A stretch of DNA of 6,946 nucleotides from Chromatiales bacterium (lineage in GTDB: Bacteria; Pseudomonadota; Gammaproteobacteria; Thiohalospirales; Thiohalospiraceae). The notes under the pieces were generated by a model. It was not told the DNA's origin and did not search any database. It saw only the letters and a list, made by a program, of their open reading frames with translations. The stretch lies in the NCBI GenBank assembly GCA_026984715.1, contig JALSRO010000459.1:1-6946 (forward strand), in the 5' to 3' direction. Made by a program: the position numbers and the translations under genes. Positions 1 to 6,841 of this stretch are shown here, piece by piece; positions within the stretch are counted from its first letter, which is position 1, and each line of letters opens with the position of its first letter.

Positions 1-55
1 CCCAGTAGCGCTGGGCCTCCGCCTCGACTTTTTCGGGATGGTAGTGGTGATCCAT
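1..55 (-). CDS. leuS: Leucyl-tRNA synthetase, N-terminal 18 codons (cut by the window edge)
   Basis: The gene runs off the left edge; only the first 18 codons and one base are present. The peptide starts MDHHYHPEKVEAEAQRYW, which fits the start of bacterial LeuS (pattern YxPexxExxxQxxW; E. coli begins MQEQYRPEEIESKVQLHW). LeuS is the cytoplasmic class I synthetase that attaches leucine to tRNA-Leu. The ATG at 55-53 is the first start after a promoter-like element, and no other ATG lies in the leader. The ribosome binding site is weak: AGG about 14 bases upstream and little else. It follows lnt on the same strand after 89 bases and has its own candidate promoter in that gap. The call rests on a short peptide plus the known neighbourhood, where leuS commonly lies near lnt in gammaproteobacteria. 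Confidence 0.85.
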   Translation of the reverse strand, partial: MDHHYHPEKVEAEAQRYW

Positions 56-84
56 TGTCGCTCGTCGCCTGATCTCTGTGATTG

Positions 85-101
85 CCCGGCCGCCCGGCCG
101 G
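85..101 (-). repeat. GC-rich hairpin and tandem octamer in the leuS leader
   Basis: On the plus strand the octamer CCCGGCCG occurs twice in tandem (85-92 and 93-100). The same bases form a perfect inverted repeat CCGGCC-GCCC-GGCCGG (86-101). In the predicted leuS leader RNA this would fold into a 6-bp all-GC hairpin with a 4-base loop, about 30 bases before the start codon. No U-run follows in the leftward direction, so it does not look like an intrinsic terminator. Confidence 0.5.
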
Positions 102-111
102 AAAATGCGAG

Positions 112-120
112 ATTATAGCA
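112..120 (-). promoter_or_regulatory. Extended -10 promoter for leuS
   Basis: On the minus strand the sequence TGCTATAAT is a perfect sigma-70 -10 hexamer preceded by the TGn extension. No good -35 hexamer is present at 16-18 bases (the region is G-rich), which is typical of extended -10 promoters. Transcription would start near position 105, giving a leader of about 50 bases before the leuS ATG. It lies in the lnt-leuS gap, so leuS can be transcribed separately from the upstream operon. Confidence 0.6.
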
Positions 121-144
121 GCTTTGGCCGCATCACCCCCGCCT

Positions 145-1698
145 TCACCCGATACCCTCATGGGAGGAAACAGCATATCGCAGAAACAGCGCTGCCAGCA
201 TGGTGGCGAGCAGCACGACAATGGGCAGATTTCCCCATCTGACATAAGGGGTCGCACCCTCCCTCGGCTGAACCACCCCAGTCAGCACAGCCACCTCGAA
301 CTGGGGCGCCGTGGCCCTGATGTGGCCATGATGGTCAACCAGTGCGGTGATACCGGTATTGGTGGCGCGCAGCAGCGGACGACCGGTCTCCAGGGCACGC
401 ATCGAGGCCACCTGCAGATGCTGATGGGGGCCGAGGCTGTCCCCCCACCAGGCATCGTTACTGACATTGACCAGTAGCTCGGCCTCGGGAAGGGTACGAA
501 TCACCTCGGAACCGAAGGCATCTTCGTAACAGATGGAGACACCGACAGGATGACCGGCAGCTCGTAGCATGGGCTGTCGCGCAGCTCCCGGACTGAACGA
601 GGACATCGGCAGATCGAAAAAGGCAATCAAACCACGCAACTCCTCTTCGAACGGCACATAATCGCCAAAGGGGACCAGATGGTGCTTGCGGTAGAACCCG
701 GGGCTGCTCCCCACGCTCATCACGGCATTGTAGTAGTTCCCGGTTTCCGGATCGGTGACAGGGATACCGACCAGCAGATCGGTGCCGTGCTCCTCCGCTG
801 CCTGCTGCAGGGCGCGGACAAAACCATCCTTCAACTGATAGTAGAAGGCGGTGATGGCGGTTTCCGGCCAGACCACGAGGTCGCTATCCCAATGCTTTGC
901 GGTAAGAGAAGAGTAGAGTTCCAGGTTGGGCCCCAGCTGTTCCGGCAACCATTTGATCTCCTGCGGCACATTGCCCTGCAGCAGCGCCACCTCGAGTGGC
1001 GCCCCCTTTGGCCGCGTCCACTCGACCTGACCCAACAGCCATGCCCCTCCCCAGAGAACGACGAGCAGCATCATATATCTACCCGCCCGCCGCGGCCGAA
1101 GCCCCGCCATCACCACCAGACCGGCGCTGAGTACGGCCGCCCAGGAGACCCCGTACTCCCCCAGCAACGGCGCCAGACCGGCCAGAGGCGTACCAATCTG
1201 GCTGGTTCCCAGGTTCAGCCAGGGGAAGCCGCTGAGAAACCAGCCACGCCACCACTCGAACAGAGTCCACAGTGCCGGCAACACCACCAGCAACGCCGGG
1301 GTGAGGGCACCACGATGCCGCCGCAGGCGAGCCAGCAGTAACATGGAGAGATACCCCAATAGGGCGGGAAACAGGGCAAGTGTGACTACAAACAGTGATG
1401 TGAGCAGCACCGCGAGGGGAACGGAAGCAGAACCAAACTCATGGATCGAGACGAAGATCCAGGAGACACCTACACCGAACATCCCGATCCCGTACAACCC
1501 TCCCCGCCGGAAGGCCTGGCGCGGAGTGGATGGCAGCCAGCCGGCAAACAGCAGTGCGGGAGAGATGACGGCAAGGGGAAACAGATGGTAGGGAGCAAAG
1601 GCCAGCGGCAGCATCGCCCCCGCCACCAGCGCCAGCAGATCGCCGATTCTCCCCGCGGCCCATCCCTCGACCAAAACCCTTGGCAGCGACGGCTTCAC
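145..1698 (-). CDS. lnt: Apolipoprotein N-acyltransferase
   Basis: Lnt is an inner-membrane enzyme that adds the third acyl chain to the N-terminal cysteine of lipoproteins, using a phospholipid donor; this is the last step after Lgt and LspA. The 517-residue length is normal (E. coli about 512). The first ~225 residues are mostly hydrophobic and form the membrane helices. A nitrilase-fold domain starts near residue 235 (VALLQGNVPQ), and a last membrane helix lies at about 490-508. The catalytic triad is visible and matches E. coli E267-K335-C387: E279 in VVWPET, K338 in YRKHHLVPFG and C390 in SICYED. The start is a GTG at 1698; an in-frame TAG two codons upstream blocks a longer form. GAGG directly abuts the GTG, an unusually short spacing, so initiation may depend on coupling to upstream translation. 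The gene follows corC after 122 structured bases. Confidence 0.97.
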   Translation of the reverse strand: MKPSLPRVLVEGWAAGRIGDLLALVAGAMLPLAFAPYHLFPLAVISPALLFAGWLPSTPRQAFRRGGLYGIGMFGVGVSWIFVSIHEFGSASVPLAVLLTSLFVVTLALFPALLGYLSMLLLARLRRHRGALTPALLVVLPALWTLFEWWRGWFLSGFPWLNLGTSQIGTPLAGLAPLLGEYGVSWAAVLSAGLVVMAGLRPRRAGRYMMLLVVLWGGAWLLGQVEWTRPKGAPLEVALLQGNVPQEIKWLPEQLGPNLELYSSLTAKHWDSDLVVWPETAITAFYYQLKDGFVRALQQAAEEHGTDLLVGIPVTDPETGNYYNAVMSVGSSPGFYRKHHLVPFGDYVPFEEELRGLIAFFDLPMSSFSPGAARQPMLRAAGHPVGVSICYEDAFGSEVIRTLPEAELLVNVSNDAWWGDSLGPHQHLQVASMRALETGRPLLRATNTGITALVDHHGHIRATAPQFEVAVLTGVVQPREGATPYVRWGNLPIVVLLATMLAALFLRYAVSSHEGIG

Positions 1699-1751
1699 CC
1701 TCTATCGACCCGAGCAGTACCGTAACGGCAACCCCCTGGAGATGGCTCCAT
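1695..1751 (-). CDS. Possible 18-codon upstream open frame ending on the lnt start
   Basis: An ATG at 1751-1749 opens an 18-codon frame (MEPSPGGCRYGTARVDRG). Its TGA stop overlaps the GTG start of lnt as GTGA. A strong purine-rich site, GGGGAGGA, lies about 12 bases upstream, with an inverted repeat in between that could shorten the effective spacing. If translated, it would deliver terminating ribosomes onto the lnt start, which has a badly spaced site of its own. Nothing in the peptide identifies a family. The frame is short enough to be chance. Confidence 0.25.
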   Translation of the reverse strand: MEPSPGGCRYGTARVDRG

Positions 1752-1777
1752 CCGGTTCCGGATCCTCCCCGCGGGGA
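1741..1777 (-). repeat. Three back-to-back inverted repeats in the corC-lnt gap
   Basis: Three perfect inverted repeats follow each other: GATGG-CT-CCATC (1741-1752), ATCCGG-TT-CCGGAT (1750-1763) and TCCCC-GC-GGGGA (1766-1777). The loops are only two bases, so as RNA the innermost pairs would open; as DNA they could equally be dyad operator sites. No U-run follows in the leftward direction, so a simple intrinsic terminator between corC and lnt is not supported. The rest of the 122-base gap shows nothing else recognisable. Confidence 0.45.
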
Positions 1778-1820
1778 AGGCACAAGGCCTGACAGGGAAC
1801 AATCTCATGGGAAGGGTGAA

Positions 1821-2729
1821 TCAGTGCCCGCCGGCCGGGCTCTCTCCTACCTGCGCCGGATCGGTATCCAGCCTGGATACCTGCAGCAGGTGGATACGAC
1901 GGTTGTCAGCACGCAGTACCTTGAACTGAAATTTGTCGAGGACGACGGTTTCACCCCGTTTCGGCATATGACCGAAACCGCGCATCACCAGCCCGCCGAT
2001 GGTATCGAATTCGTCGCTGCCGAAGGTTGATCCAAAGTAGTCGTTGAACTCATCGATGGGTGTCAGCGCCTTCACCGTATGCCGGTGGGGACCATACTGA
2101 ATGATGTAGGTATCGTTGTCGATATCGTGTTCATCCTCGATCTCACCGACGATCTGCTCCAATACATCCTCGATGGTCACCAATCCGGCCACACCGCCGT
2201 ACTCGTCCACCACGATCGCCATGTGATTGCGGCTGGCGCGAAACTCTTTCAGCAGGACATTGAGCCGCTTGCTCTCGGGAATGAAGGAGGCAGGGCGCAA
2301 CGCTTCGCGGATATCGAACGCTGCTTCGTCATCCCCCTGCGCAAGCCAGGCGAGTAGATCCTTTGCCAGCAGGATACCCACGATCTCGTCACGGCTTTCA
2401 CCAATCACCGGGAAACGGGAGTGGGCGGACTCGATGATCACGGGGAGATAGGAGCGGGGATCGGCATCCCGCTCCACCACCACCATCTGGGAACGGGGGA
2501 TCATGATATCCCGCACCTGCATCTCTGCCACCTGTAATACCCCCTCGATCATCGCCAGGGCGTCGTTGTCCAGCAGTCCCCGCCGTGACGCGTCACGCAT
2601 CGTCTCCAGCAGCTCCTCCCGGTTACGGGGCTCTCCGTGATAGAGGGCGTGGCCTATCTTCTCCAGCCAGGAGCGGTGCACTCTCTCTCCATTGCCAGCG
2701 GAACTGCCAGATTGTTCTCCTTGGTTCAT
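1821..2729 (-). CDS. corC: CorC/YbeX family CBS-pair protein (magnesium/cobalt homeostasis)
   Basis: This is a 302-residue cytoplasmic protein of the CorC/YbeX family (E. coli YbeX 292). Genetic work links the family to magnesium and cobalt efflux and, for YbeX, to ribosome and rRNA homeostasis; the direct biochemical activity is unsettled. After a variable N-terminus come [10 protein letters not shown], a CBS pair (about 72-131 and 140-197, with [22 protein letters not shown] and [18 protein letters not shown]) and a C-terminal CorC_HlyC domain (about 210-287, with [10 protein letters not shown] and GHMPKRGE). There are no membrane segments, so it is the soluble form rather than the DUF21-containing type. 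The ATG at 2729 lies 12 bases after the ybeY stop. GGAG sits almost against this ATG, a short spacing, but family alignment supports this start. Confidence 0.95.
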   Translation of the reverse strand: MNQGEQSGSSAGNGERVHRSWLEKIGHALYHGEPRNREELLETMRDASRRGLLDNDALAMIEGVLQVAEMQVRDIMIPRSQMVVVERDADPRSYLPVIIESAHSRFPVIGESRDEIVGILLAKDLLAWLAQGDDEAAFDIREALRPASFIPESKRLNVLLKEFRASRNHMAIVVDEYGGVAGLVTIEDVLEQIVGEIEDEHDIDNDTYIIQYGPHRHTVKALTPIDEFNDYFGSTFGSDEFDTIGGLVMRGFGHMPKRGETVVLDKFQFKVLRADNRRIHLLQVSRLDTDPAQVGESPAGGH

Positions 2730-2741
2730 ACTCCGTTCATG

Positions 2742-3200
2742 CTAGTAAGGGTTCCCATAGCCTAATCCGGCAAGGATGGATATTTCAAGCTTTTCCATCT
2801 CTTTTCTCTGGCCCGCTTCGATATGGTCGTATCCCAGAAGATGAAGCGTGCCGTGCACCACCATGTGCGCCCAGTGGGAGTCCGGGCTCTTCCCCTGCTC
2901 CGCTGCCTGTCGTTCCACCACTGCTGCACATATTAGCAGATCCCCCAACAGCGGAAGCGTCATCCCGGGAGGGTTCTCAAACGGAAAAGAGAGCACATTG
3001 GTAGGGCCGCTCTTGCGGCGGTATCTGCGGTTCAGTCGCGCGCTCTCCTCCTGTTCCACGACACGGACGGTAACCTCCGCTTTCGGTGAGGGGAAACCCG
3101 CCCCCTGGAGCGCGGCCCGTACCCATCTGGCAAAGCTCTCCCTGGATGGGATGTCCCCCGTGTTCTTCAGGGCACACTGTAGATCGAGGACGATATCCAA
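2742..3200 (-). CDS. ybeY: Endoribonuclease YbeY (rRNA maturation factor)
   Basis: YbeY is a zinc-dependent single-strand RNA endonuclease needed for 16S rRNA 3'-end maturation and 70S ribosome quality control. The protein has 152 residues, the family's usual size. The signature HGTLHLLGYDH holds the three zinc ligands H116, H120 and H126. The conserved basic stretch before PTNVLSFPFE, with R61 equivalent to the important E. coli R59, is also present. The start is a TTG at 3200-3198, directly after the phoH TAG, which is in the same frame. No start codon therefore lies between the stop and this TTG, and the resulting N-terminus (DIVLDLQ) matches E. coli (VILDLQ). The binding site is weak, suggesting coupling to phoH translation. 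Its nuclease partner YbeZ/PhoH is encoded immediately upstream. Confidence 0.95.
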   Translation of the reverse strand: MDIVLDLQCALKNTGDIPSRESFARWVRAALQGAGFPSPKAEVTVRVVEQEESARLNRRYRRKSGPTNVLSFPFENPPGMTLPLLGDLLICAAVVERQAAEQGKSPDSHWAHMVVHGTLHLLGYDHIEAGQRKEMEKLEISILAGLGYGNPY

Positions 3201-4163
3201 CTAGCGTTCTTCGAACTTTTCGTAGGCAGTCACGATGCGCTGCACCAGCTGGTGACGCACCACATCCCGCGCCTGGAAGAAGGTGAAACCAACTCCCTCG
3301 ACATCTTTCAGCACCTCGATCACATGGCGCAGTCCGGAGCGACTCCCCTGGGGAAGATCGATCTGGGTCACGTCACCGGTGATGACCGCGCGAGAACCGA
3401 AACCGATACGGGTCAGGAACATCTTCATCTGCTCGACGGTGGTGTTCTGCGCCTCGTCGAGGATGATGAACGATTCATTGAGGGTACGCCCCCGCATATA
3501 GGCGAGCGGCGCCACCTCGATGACATTGCGCTCGATGAGTCTGGCCACCCGTTCGAAACCGAGCATCTCGTACAGAGCATCATAGAGCGGACGCAGATAG
3601 GGATCGATCTTCTGCGCCAGATCTCCTGGCAGAAAACCAAGCCGCTCACCGGCCTCCACTGCCGGTCGGGTCAAAACGATACGCCGGACCCGATCGTGCT
3701 CCAGCGCCTCCACCGCCGAGGCCACTGCCAGGTATGTCTTGCCGGTACCGGCCGGCCCGATGCCGAAGATGGCATCCTCATGCTGAATCTGATAGAGATA
3801 GCGCTGCTGATTGGCGCCACGGCCGCGGATCACTCCCCGCGGCGTCCTGACAGCCGTCTCCGGCGGGGCTTCCGGCTCCACCAGCGCGTCGATGCCTGAC
3901 TGCTGCAGAAACAGGTGTACGCCGGAAGGGGTGAGCGGTTTCTGCGCCGCTTCCCGATAGAGCTCGTGCACCACCTTGCTGGCCAGGGCGATGGCCCCGC
4001 TGCCACCGATGATACGGAAGTTGTTGCCACGATTGTTGATCTCTACCCCCAAGCGACGCTCCACCTGGCGCAGATGTTCGTCGAGCTGGCCACAGAGATT
4101 GGCGAGACGCTGGTTGTCCGCCGGTTCCAGAGAGAAGTCGATTGAGTGCAGGGCGTTGCTCAT
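3201..4163 (-). CDS. ybeZ: PhoH-like NTPase YbeZ
   Basis: This is a 320-residue cytoplasmic P-loop protein of the PhoH family, described as an NTPase partner of YbeY in rRNA processing. Residues about 15-70 form a KH-like N-terminal region ([14 protein letters not shown]). Walker A is GPAGTGKT at 136-143 and Walker B is FIILDEAQN at 232-240. Other family blocks are [16 protein letters not shown] and [18 protein letters not shown]. The length is normal for the PhoH/YbeZ form, without a PIN domain. The ATG at 4163 overlaps the miaB stop as ATGA, a classic translational coupling junction. The TAG stop is followed at once by the TTG start of ybeY in the same frame. Confidence 0.96.
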   Translation of the reverse strand: MSNALHSIDFSLEPADNQRLANLCGQLDEHLRQVERRLGVEINNRGNNFRIIGGSGAIALASKVVHELYREAAQKPLTPSGVHLFLQQSGIDALVEPEAPPETAVRTPRGVIRGRGANQQRYLYQIQHEDAIFGIGPAGTGKTYLAVASAVEALEHDRVRRIVLTRPAVEAGERLGFLPGDLAQKIDPYLRPLYDALYEMLGFERVARLIERNVIEVAPLAYMRGRTLNESFIILDEAQNTTVEQMKMFLTRIGFGSRAVITGDVTQIDLPQGSRSGLRHVIEVLKDVEGVGFTFFQARDVVRHQLVQRIVTAYEKFEER

Positions 4164-5518
4164 GCGCGCTTGCGTTGCCGACCCTCCTCGATCTCAATCA
4201 GCTCACCACGCAGCGAATTGGGAAGCACCTCGGTTATGCGCACCTGTACAAACTGCCCGATCAGCGCCTCGTCACTGCAGAGGAAATTAACCACCCGGTT
4301 GTTTTCGGTACGGCCGGCGAGCTGTCCCCTCCCTTTGCGCGCCGGCCCTTCCACCAGCACCCGTTGATGTGTTCCGACCATCTTCCGGCCAATCGCCGCT
4401 GCCTGTTGTGCAATACGTTGCTGCAACAGCATCAGGCGCTCTTTTTTTACCTCAGGGGGGACGTCGTCGGGCAGGCCAGCCGCCGGCGTGCCGGGGCGGG
4501 CGCTATATATAAAGCTGAAAGAGTGGTCGAAACCCACCTCTGCAATGAGATTCATGGTGGCCTCGAAGTCCGCTTCGCTCTCTCCGGGGAAACCGATGAT
4601 AAAGTCGGAGGAGATACTGATGTCAGGGCGCACGGCACGCAGTCGGCGGATGATCCGGCGATACTCCAGCACGCTGTGGCCCCGCTTCATCGCAGTAAGG
4701 ATCCGGTCCGACCCACTCTGCACAGGAAGGTGGAGGTGGCTGACGAGTTCCGGAAGTTCAGCATAGGCCTGAATCAGGCTGTCGCTCATCTCCACCGGAT
4801 GGGAGGTGGTATAGCGAATCCGGTCGATGCCATCCACCGCGGCCACATAGGAGAGCAGCAGGGCCAGATCGGCAGCGCCGCCGTCATGCATCGCACCCCG
4901 GTAGGCATTCACGTTCTGTCCCAGCAGATTCACCTCGCGCACCCCTTGGGCAGCCAGCTGCACCACCTCGGCAATCACGTCGTCGAAGGGGCGGCTCACC
5001 TCCTCGCCGCGGGTATATGGCACCACACAGTAACTGCAGTATTTGCTGCACCCTTCCATTATTGCCACGTAGGCGGACGGCCCCTCGGCGCGCGGCTCGG
5101 GGAGCCGATCGAACTTTTCGATCTCGGGAAAAGAGACATCGATCACACCGCGCCGACCACGGTGAACTTCCTCGAGCATCTCCGGAAGACGATGCAACGT
5201 CTGCGGACCGAACACCAGATCCACACACGGCGCCCGCTTGCGCAACAGCTCACCCTCCTGGCTGGCTACGCAGCCACCCACACCGATCACCAGTTGCGGA
5301 CGACGCTCCTTCAGCTCGCGCCACATTCCCAGCTGGGAGAACACCTTCTCCTGCGCCTTCTCGCGGATTGAACAGGTGTTGAGCAGCAGCAGATCCGCCT
5401 GTTCGGCTTCATCCACCAGCTCGAAACCGTGGGTGGTGTCGAGCAGCTCCGCTATCCTGGCGGAGTCATACTCGTTCATCTGACAACCAAACGTCTTGAT
5501 ATAGAGCCTGCGCTTCAC
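4160..5518 (-). CDS. miaB: tRNA-2-methylthio-N6-isopentenyladenosine37 synthase
   Basis: MiaB is a radical-SAM methylthiotransferase that converts i6A37 to ms2i6A37 in tRNAs reading UNN codons. Counted from GTG-5518 the protein has 452 residues. The N-terminal MTTase domain carries cluster cysteines C12 ([11 protein letters not shown]), C49 ([11 protein letters not shown]) and C83 ([11 protein letters not shown]). The radical-SAM motif CSKYCSYC gives C157, C161 and C164, the same numbering as E. coli. A TRAM domain follows at about 379-443. The C-terminal tail is about 20 residues shorter than in E. coli (474), a region outside the known domains. The frame is open upstream to 5674, but the family N-terminus ([12 protein letters not shown]) fixes the GTG at 5518; AAGAG lies 10 bases upstream. 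The stop overlaps the phoH start by four bases. Confidence 0.97.
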   Translation of the reverse strand: MKRRLYIKTFGCQMNEYDSARIAELLDTTHGFELVDEAEQADLLLLNTCSIREKAQEKVFSQLGMWRELKERRPQLVIGVGGCVASQEGELLRKRAPCVDLVFGPQTLHRLPEMLEEVHRGRRGVIDVSFPEIEKFDRLPEPRAEGPSAYVAIMEGCSKYCSYCVVPYTRGEEVSRPFDDVIAEVVQLAAQGVREVNLLGQNVNAYRGAMHDGGAADLALLLSYVAAVDGIDRIRYTTSHPVEMSDSLIQAYAELPELVSHLHLPVQSGSDRILTAMKRGHSVLEYRRIIRRLRAVRPDISISSDFIIGFPGESEADFEATMNLIAEVGFDHSFSFIYSARPGTPAAGLPDDVPPEVKKERLMLLQQRIAQQAAAIGRKMVGTHQRVLVEGPARKGRGQLAGRTENNRVVNFLCSDEALIGQFVQVRITEVLPNSLRGELIEIEEGRQRKRA

Positions 5519-5733
5519 GAAAACCGATACTCTTGCGATTCCTGATTGCAAAAAGTGTAACGCACCGGGGTCACTACCCGCAAACCTCCTCCGGGCAGGG
5601 CGAAGGACAGTCCGTCGGCTGGAACCACCAGGCAGGGCGGAGGGTCGGCGAACCGCCCCTGCTCGACGCTCCACTGCTCGGCCCTCCGCCTCTCTCGGGA
5701 AACGGGGTTGTCAATCCTGTAGTCGAAGCTCAA
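5515..5733 (-). CDS. Possible small protein (72 aa) filling the cheV-miaB gap; family unknown
   Basis: A 72-codon frame fills the whole gap between cheV and miaB. Its TTG start overlaps the cheV stop (TTGA, 5733-5730), and its TGA stop overlaps the miaB GTG start (GTGA, 5518-5515). GGGGAAG lies 10 bases before the TTG, inside the end of cheV. Third codon positions are mostly G or C, as in the neighbours. The N-terminal third is charged ([10 protein letters not shown]), the middle has [12 protein letters not shown] and LPGGG, and there are two cysteines but no signal peptide or membrane segment. I do not recognise the family. The exact overlaps argue for a translated, coupled gene. Against it: a non-ATG start, a length reachable by chance in GC-rich DNA, and inverted repeats that could instead make this a structured spacer. 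Confidence 0.42.
   Translation of the reverse strand: MSFDYRIDNPVSRERRRAEQWSVEQGRFADPPPCLVVPADGLSFALPGGGLRVVTPVRYTFCNQESQEYRFS
5635..5690 (-). repeat. Overlapping inverted repeats in the cheV-miaB gap
   Basis: GGCGGAGGG at 5636-5644 pairs perfectly with CCCTCCGCC at 5682-5690. The bases 5632-5640 can instead pair with 5653-5662 through GCAG/CTGC and GGCGG/CCGCC, with one bulged base and a 12-base loop. The two pairings share 5636-5640 and so exclude each other. Neither is followed by a U-run in the direction of transcription. They may be regulatory, or simply a product of GC-rich coding sequence. Confidence 0.4.
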
Positions 5734-6689
5734 ACGGTGGCGTTCTTCCCCTCAAGCAAGGGTCGCAACACTTCTGCAAGCTCCTTTGGCTTGAATTTGC
5801 CCACGTAGGCGTCGGCGCCCACACTCTTGCCGATGTTGCTGTTGGCTGCGGCGGAGAGCGACGAATGCATGATCACCGGAACCCCGTTGAACCGCTTGTC
5901 ACTCTTGATCTTCTTGGTGAGGACATAACCATCCATCTCCGGCATCTCCACGTCGGTGAGGATGAAATCGAGCCGGTCCGCCACACTCTCGCCCGCCTGC
6001 TCCGCCTCATCGGCAATCTTGCACAGCTTTTTCCATGCCTGTTTACCATTCTTGGCGCTGGTGTGCTGAATTCCCATGCGGTCCATGGTCATCTCGATCT
6101 GGGTCCGGGCAACCGAGGAGTCATCGGCAAAGAACATCCTGGCCGGAACATCCACCTTGTCGATACCGTCGAAGAGGTGTGGATCGGCAGTTCGACCGGT
6201 GGTCTCGTCCAGAATCTTCTCCACATCCAGTATCATCACGATACGATCATCCTTGAGATCGGCAACTGCGGTCACCAGTCCCCCATGCCGATGGGCCATC
6301 ATCGCCGGTGGCTCCTTGATGGAGCTCCACTCCATACGAACGATCTGATCCACCGAATCCACCAGAAATCCCTGCATGTTGTAGTTGTACTCGGTGACAA
6401 TCAGCGCGTCCGGTTTACTCTCCACCTTCACATCACAGAAATGCGACATGTGAATCACCGGGATCATCACCCCACGCAGGCTCACCATCCCCTCCACACC
6501 CGGCGGCATATCGGGGGCACGGACAATCTCCGGAACCCGCAACACCTCCCGGACTTTGAAAACGTTGATCCCGAACATTTCCTCGCGGCCACTGTTCTGG
6601 TCCACCCCGAGACTGAATAGAAGGATCTCCAGCCGGTTGGCACCCGCCAGACCGGTTCGATCATCGACTGACTTCAGAAAATTTGACAT
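5730..6689 (-). CDS. cheV: Chemotaxis protein CheV (CheW-like coupling domain plus receiver domain)
   Basis: CheV couples chemoreceptors to the kinase CheA and carries a phosphorylatable receiver domain thought to tune adaptation. Counted from MSNFLKSVDDRTG the protein has 319 residues. A CheW-like domain spans about 18-165 (INVFKVREVLRVPE, GMVSLRGVMIPVI, GFLVDSVDQIVRMEW). A receiver domain spans about 184-308, with the acidic pair D189-D190, phosphoacceptor D246 in LTDVEMPEMDGY, S276 in place of the usual threonine, and K298 in YVGKFKPKEL. All key receiver residues are present, so it should be phosphorylatable. An ATG six codons upstream (6707) is in frame. I prefer 6689 because of the family N-terminus and the GGAGAG just before it, although that spacing is short. 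No other chemotaxis gene is visible here; the next genes are miaB and its operon. Confidence 0.95.
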   Translation of the reverse strand: MSNFLKSVDDRTGLAGANRLEILLFSLGVDQNSGREEMFGINVFKVREVLRVPEIVRAPDMPPGVEGMVSLRGVMIPVIHMSHFCDVKVESKPDALIVTEYNYNMQGFLVDSVDQIVRMEWSSIKEPPAMMAHRHGGLVTAVADLKDDRIVMILDVEKILDETTGRTADPHLFDGIDKVDVPARMFFADDSSVARTQIEMTMDRMGIQHTSAKNGKQAWKKLCKIADEAEQAGESVADRLDFILTDVEMPEMDGYVLTKKIKSDKRFNGVPVIMHSSLSAAANSNIGKSVGADAYVGKFKPKELAEVLRPLLEGKNATV

Positions 6690-6749
6690 CTCTCCAATCC
6701 TGTTCATCCAGTAACAAACCCTGCCCAGCCTTAGCGCCGGTTACTGTCA

Positions 6750-6777
6750 ATAACGGCTGCACCACGGTGCTACTTGA
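6750..6777 (-). promoter_or_regulatory. Possible sigma-28-like promoter for cheV
   Basis: On the minus strand TCAA (6777-6774) is followed after 16 bases by GCCGTTAT (6757-6750). The flagellar sigma-28 consensus is TAAA, 15 bases, GCCGATAA, so the match is 3 of 4 plus 6 of 8 with one extra spacer base. The site lies about 60 bases before the cheV start, as expected for a chemotaxis gene. The spacer contains a dyad, GCACC-AC-GGTGC (6759-6770), that could bind a regulator. This is a by-eye match and weak. Confidence 0.25.
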
Positions 6778-6778
6778 G

Positions 6779-6809
6779 AAAAAACTTTCCCCCGCCTGCT
6801 TCTCGCAGG
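6779..6809 (-). terminator. Weak terminator- or attenuator-like hairpin upstream of cheV
   Basis: Read leftward, a 5-bp stem CCTGC-GAGAA-GCAGG (6809-6795) is followed after a short purine-rich stretch by six T residues (6784-6779). The distance from stem to T-run, about 10 bases, is longer than in standard intrinsic terminators. It may be a degenerate terminator for transcription entering from the right, or chance. Confidence 0.2.
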
Positions 6810-6841
6810 AAAACTGTTCACACCTCTTTGACAAAGCCAGC

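Noticed and set aside
679..1341. A 220-codon plus-strand open frame opposite lnt
   Set aside because: It is proline-, glutamine- and arginine-rich with no motif, and lies wholly over the conserved lnt coding sequence.
1439..1783. A 114-codon minus-strand frame overlapping the lnt 5' end
   Set aside because: It is glycine- and arginine-rich and out of frame with lnt, whose membrane helices and family N-terminus lie in the other frame; it is a shadow frame running into the gap.
3252..3899. A 215-codon plus-strand open frame opposite phoH
   Set aside because: The Walker A and B motifs on the minus strand show that phoH is the real gene; this frame shows no family features.
4142..5371. A 409-codon plus-strand open frame opposite miaB
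   Set aside because: It is the antisense shadow of miaB, which is supported by all its catalytic motifs. The antisense product has no recognisable motif and a histidine- and arginine-rich makeup typical of reversed GC-rich codons.
5519..5674. A longer miaB starting at 5674 (52 extra residues)
   Set aside because: The extension is arginine-rich and low in complexity, and the family N-terminus begins at the GTG at 5518, where the cysteine numbering then matches E. coli exactly.
5865..6620. A 251-codon plus-strand open frame opposite cheV
   Set aside because: It is an antisense shadow of cheV; the product is extremely histidine-rich and has no domain signature.
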